This document shows positions 6,645 to 8,496 of a stretch of 8,496 bases of DNA, one piece after another. A program made the translations under genes and the position numbers. The notes under the pieces are model-generated. The model made no database searches. It worked only from the letters and a program-made list of their open reading frames with translations, and was not told the DNA's origin. The DNA is from DATJGR01 sp035494855 (GTDB lineage Bacteria; Pseudomonadota; Gammaproteobacteria; Pseudomonadales; Azotimanducaceae), in contig DATJGR010000271.1 of assembly GCA_035494855.1 (NCBI GenBank), forward strand, positions 1 through 8,496, written 5' to 3'. The stretch's first letter is position 1, and each line of letters begins with the position of its first letter.

Positions 6645-7199
6645 GTGGCCAAGTTGCTCCGCTTCTTCAAGCCGTTTCGCGTTCTTTCGCAGTTCACCGA
6701 CGCGAACGGTCGGCGCACGCTCGCAGACTTCATCGACGTTCCCGGGGTCTACACAGCCGGGCGACTCGACTACGACTCCGAAGGTCTGCTGCTGCTGACC
6801 GACGACGGCGCGCTGCAGGCGCGCATCGCGCATCCGAAGCACAAACTCGAAAAGGTCTACACCGTGCAGGTGGAAGGCAAGCCGACGCAAACGACGCTCG
6901 ACCGACTGATGCAAGGCGTGGTGCTGCGCGACGGTCTCAGTCGCGCGATCGGCGCGAAGCAAACGACGGAGCCCGCCTCGCTTCCGCCTCGAGACCCGCC
7001 CATTGCGCCGCGCCATCGCGAGTCGAGCAGCTGGGTCAGCATCGTTCTGACAACCGGCAAGAACCGACAGGTGCGCAGGATGCTCGCGGCGGTAGGTCAT
7101 CCGGTTTTGCGTCTGATAAGAACCCGGATCGGACCGTGGACGCTCGACGACCTGGCGCCAGGAGATTGGAAGGAGGAGGCGGTGCACTTGCCGCGCTGA
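6645..7199 (+). CDS. rluE: 23S rRNA pseudouridine synthase, RluE type (RsuA/RluB/E/F family)
   Basis: In E. coli, RluE makes pseudouridine 2457 in helix 89 of 23S rRNA. The 184 residues follow RluE: KLLRFFKPFRVLSQFTDANGRRTLADFI near the start, then the catalytic motif GRLDYDSEGLLLLTDDG with the nucleophilic Asp. After these come KVYTVQVEG and the C-terminal GKNRQVRRMLAAVGHPVLRLIR. There is no N-terminal S4 domain, as in RluE and unlike RluB and RluF. The GTG at 6645 gives VAKLLRFFKPF, the usual short start, with only a weak GGGA upstream. The frame is open back to a TTG at 6591 that would run through the icd promoter. The stop is 7 bp from the moaE stop on the opposite strand. RluE is the closest match, although the exact target base is inferred. 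Confidence 0.9.
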   Translation: MAKLLRFFKPFRVLSQFTDANGRRTLADFIDVPGVYTAGRLDYDSEGLLLLTDDGALQARIAHPKHKLEKVYTVQVEGKPTQTTLDRLMQGVVLRDGLSRAIGAKQTTEPASLPPRDPPIAPRHRESSSWVSIVLTTGKNRQVRRMLAAVGHPVLRLIRTRIGPWTLDDLAPGDWKEEAVHLPR

Positions 7200-7206
7200 T
7201 GCGCGT

Positions 7207-7668
7207 TTACCTGCGCCAATCCGTAGAGCGCTGACGATCGGCGTTCGTCGACTCGATCCACCTCGCGCCGGAAGGCAGCACTTCCCGTTTCCAGAAGACC
7301 GCTTCCGTCTTCAACAGGTCGATGACGAACGTACAGGCTTCGAGCGCGGCTTGCCGGTGGCTCGACGTTGCAAGCACCAGCACGATCTGCTCGCGTGGCG
7401 CCAACGCACCGACGCGATGGATCACGACAACAGCGTCCAGCGGCCAGCGCGCACCGGCACGATCGATGATCGAATCGATGCTCTTCTCCGTCATACCGGG
7501 ATAGTGCTCGAGCTCGAGATTCGAAACCCTGTTCTCCTCGTACTGGTCGCGAACCAGTCCGCAGAACGCCGCCATGGCGCCGACCCGTCCCGCGAGCGCC
7601 GCTCTCAGTTCGGACCATTCGCGACCCACGTCGAAGTCGTCGCGCTGGATCGAGATCTTCCTGTACAT
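7207..7668 (-). CDS. moaE: Molybdopterin synthase catalytic subunit MoaE
   Basis: MoaE pairs with MoaD to insert two sulfurs into precursor Z (cPMP), making molybdopterin. The 153 residues match E. coli MoaE (150). LEHYPGMTEK lies at about 53-62. Active-site residues are kept: Arg40, His104, Arg105, Lys120 (in DLLK) and Lys127 (in FWKRE). The ATG at 7668 is 2 bases after the moaD stop; an in-frame TTG at 7674 overlaps that stop and would add two residues. No strong Shine-Dalgarno is seen, so translation is probably coupled to moaD. It is the last gene of the moaC-moaD-moaE operon and ends 7 bp from rluE. Confidence 0.97.
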   Translation of the reverse strand: MYRKISIQRDDFDVGREWSELRAALAGRVGAMAAFCGLVRDQYEENRVSNLELEHYPGMTEKSIDSIIDRAGARWPLDAVVVIHRVGALAPREQIVLVLATSSHRQAALEACTFVIDLLKTEAVFWKREVLPSGARWIESTNADRQRSTDWRR

Positions 7669-7670
7669 AC

Positions 7671-7925
7671 TCAACCGCCCGTGATCGGCGGCATGAAGGC
7701 GACCTCGTCGCCGTCACGAACCGCGCAATCACCGTTTACGAATTCTCTATTGAGCGCGACGCGTACGTTCGGAGCCGTCAGTCCGGCGACAACGGCTTCG
7801 CCGAGCTGCTCGCGCATGTTAGCCAACAGTCCTGCAATGTCGCCCGACGTCGGAGCGCGAACCTCGACGACGTCGCGCCCGACCTGCTCGCGCAGCGCGG
7901 CGAAGAAGCGCACCTTGATGGCCAT
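7671..7925 (-). CDS. moaD: Molybdopterin synthase sulfur-carrier subunit MoaD
   Basis: MoaD is a ubiquitin-fold protein whose C-terminal glycine is adenylated by MoeB and then loaded with sulfur as a thiocarboxylate for MoaE. The 84 residues show the beta-grasp start (MAIKVRFFAALREQVG), the segment VALNREFV, and the end DEVAFMPPITGG with the essential Gly-Gly. The length is normal (E. coli 81). The ATG at 7925 is directly next to the moaC stop (TGA then ATG with no gap), and the moaE start follows 2 bases after its own stop. This tight spacing should keep MoaD and MoaE near equal amounts for the heterotetramer. Confidence 0.95.
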   Translation of the reverse strand: MAIKVRFFAALREQVGRDVVEVRAPTSGDIAGLLANMREQLGEAVVAGLTAPNVRVALNREFVNGDCAVRDGDEVAFMPPITGG

Positions 7926-8402
7926 TCAATCGGTCCGGTTCCAGTCGCCACTCTTGCCGCCGCTCTTGTGCGTCAGCCGTACGCTCTCGATTTCCATGCC
8001 GCGGTCGGCGGATTTGCACATGTCGTATACCGTAAGCGCGGCGACGGACGCGGCCGTCAAAGCTTCCATCTCGACGCCGGTCTGACCCGTCACTTTGCAT
8101 TCGGTCGAGATCTGCAGAACGTCGTCAGCGAGCCGGGCGAAGTCGACGGTGACCTTCGTCAACGCCAGCGGATGACACAGCGGAATCAGATCCGCGGTCC
8201 GCTTTGCCGCCTGAATGCCCGCGACGCGAGCGACTGCGAGTACGTCGCCCTTGGAGACGCCGCCGGCCACGATGGCCTCCAGCGTCTTCGGTTGCATGCG
8301 ACCCAATGCAACCGCTCGGGCGATGCGCTCGGAGGCCGACTTTGCCGAGATGTCGACCATGCGCGCCTCACCCGCCGCGTTGAGATGCGAAAACTGCGTC
8401 AC
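7926..8402 (-). CDS. moaC: Cyclic pyranopterin monophosphate synthase MoaC
   Basis: MoaC converts the 3',8-cyclo-GTP product made by MoaA into cyclic pyranopterin monophosphate, the substrate of MoaDE. From GTG 8402 the protein has 158 residues and starts MTQFSHLNAAGEARMVD, in register with E. coli MoaC (161). Active-site residues are Lys51, His77 in DLIPLCHPL, and Asp127 and Lys130 in YDMCK. GVEMEALTAAS and KSGGKSGD are also present. The frame is open upstream to GTG 8450, but 8402 has a GGAG Shine-Dalgarno 7 bases away and matches family starts. It heads the moaCDE operon. moaA and moaB are not in the window, unlike the E. coli moaABCDE order. Confidence 0.96.
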   Translation of the reverse strand: MTQFSHLNAAGEARMVDISAKSASERIARAVALGRMQPKTLEAIVAGGVSKGDVLAVARVAGIQAAKRTADLIPLCHPLALTKVTVDFARLADDVLQISTECKVTGQTGVEMEALTAASVAALTVYDMCKSADRGMEIESVRLTHKSGGKSGDWNRTD

Positions 8403-8435
8403 GCACGTGCTCCGGCAACGTTCAACAGGTCCGGG

Positions 8436-8464
8436 ATTAGAGCGAATCACCTCATTCGGCGCAA
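8436..8464 (-). promoter_or_regulatory. Candidate sigma70 promoter for moaCDE
   Basis: On the minus strand TTGCGC (8464-8459, 3 of 6 matches, with TTG kept) is followed after 17 bp by TCTAAT (8441-8436, 5 of 6). Transcription would start near 8429, leaving about 27 nt before GTG 8402, too short for a Moco riboswitch. The placement supports the GTG 8402 start, because the longer frame from 8450 would begin upstream of the promoter's start point. Confidence 0.4.
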
Positions 8465-8496
8465 CAGACTCCGGTAAACTGCCGCCTCCCGTCTTT

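Noticed and set aside
5713..6798. 361-codon open frame on the + strand antisense to icd
   Set aside because: It mirrors icd codon bias, runs over the icd promoter and into rluE in another frame, and shows no recognisable domain. icd itself is unmistakable.
6510..7187. 225-codon open frame on the - strand across icd start and rluE
   Set aside because: It spans the divergent promoter region and is antisense to the conserved rluE; no family resemblance.
7201..7217. GCGC/GCGC inverted repeat between rluE and moaE as a terminator
   Set aside because: The stem is only 4 bp of a self-complementary tetramer with an 8-base loop and no T-tract.
7351..8085. 244-codon open frame on the + strand antisense to moaE, moaD and moaC
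   Set aside because: It crosses three conserved genes and their junctions; no recognisable protein features.
8451..8496. Possible promoter of a divergent gene beyond the right edge
   Set aside because: Only 46 bases are visible and no start codon, Shine-Dalgarno or paired hexamers can be supported on the + strand.

Overview
The window is a compact stretch of chromosome from a proteobacterium, most likely a GC-rich gammaproteobacterium (about 60% GC by eye). The order trxB, aat, bpt, infA, clpA, clpS, cspD, icd is, as I recall, the layout of Pseudomonas and related gammaproteobacteria. E. coli keeps a version of it without bpt and with icd elsewhere. All the proteins read as intact, conventional family members. 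I see no phage, insertion sequence, CRISPR array, tRNA or rRNA.

Left part (1-2145, + strand): the 3' end of thioredoxin reductase (trxB, cut by the window edge), then the aminoacyl-tRNA-protein transferases aat and bpt, which overlap by 11 bp, then infA (translation initiation factor IF-1) after a 75 bp gap that may hold its own promoter.

Middle part (2126-4797, - strand): clpS followed by clpA, 8 bp apart, transcribed towards infA. The last 20 bp of clpA and infA overlap tail to tail. Aat, Bpt, ClpS and ClpA make up the leucine N-degron pathway. Aat puts Leu/Phe on N-terminal Lys/Arg, Bpt puts Leu on N-terminal Asp/Glu, ClpS recognises the resulting N-terminus, and ClpA unfolds the substrate into ClpP, which is not encoded here. 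A divergent 204 bp region separates clpS from cspD.

Right part: cspD (+) runs into the end of icd (-), with the two stop codons touching in a TAGCTA palindrome. icd, the TCA-cycle NADP-isocitrate dehydrogenase, is divergent from rluE (+), a 23S rRNA pseudouridine synthase, across about 65 bp. rluE converges on a moaC-moaD-moaE operon (- strand) for molybdopterin synthesis, whose genes are coupled stop-to-start. moaA is not adjacent on the moaE side.

I did not find an undescribed system. The points most worth a second look are the gathering of the whole N-degron pathway at one locus, the ClpS N-terminus with no in-frame ATG, the tailed CspD with a doubled Shine-Dalgarno, and the two extreme convergent junctions.
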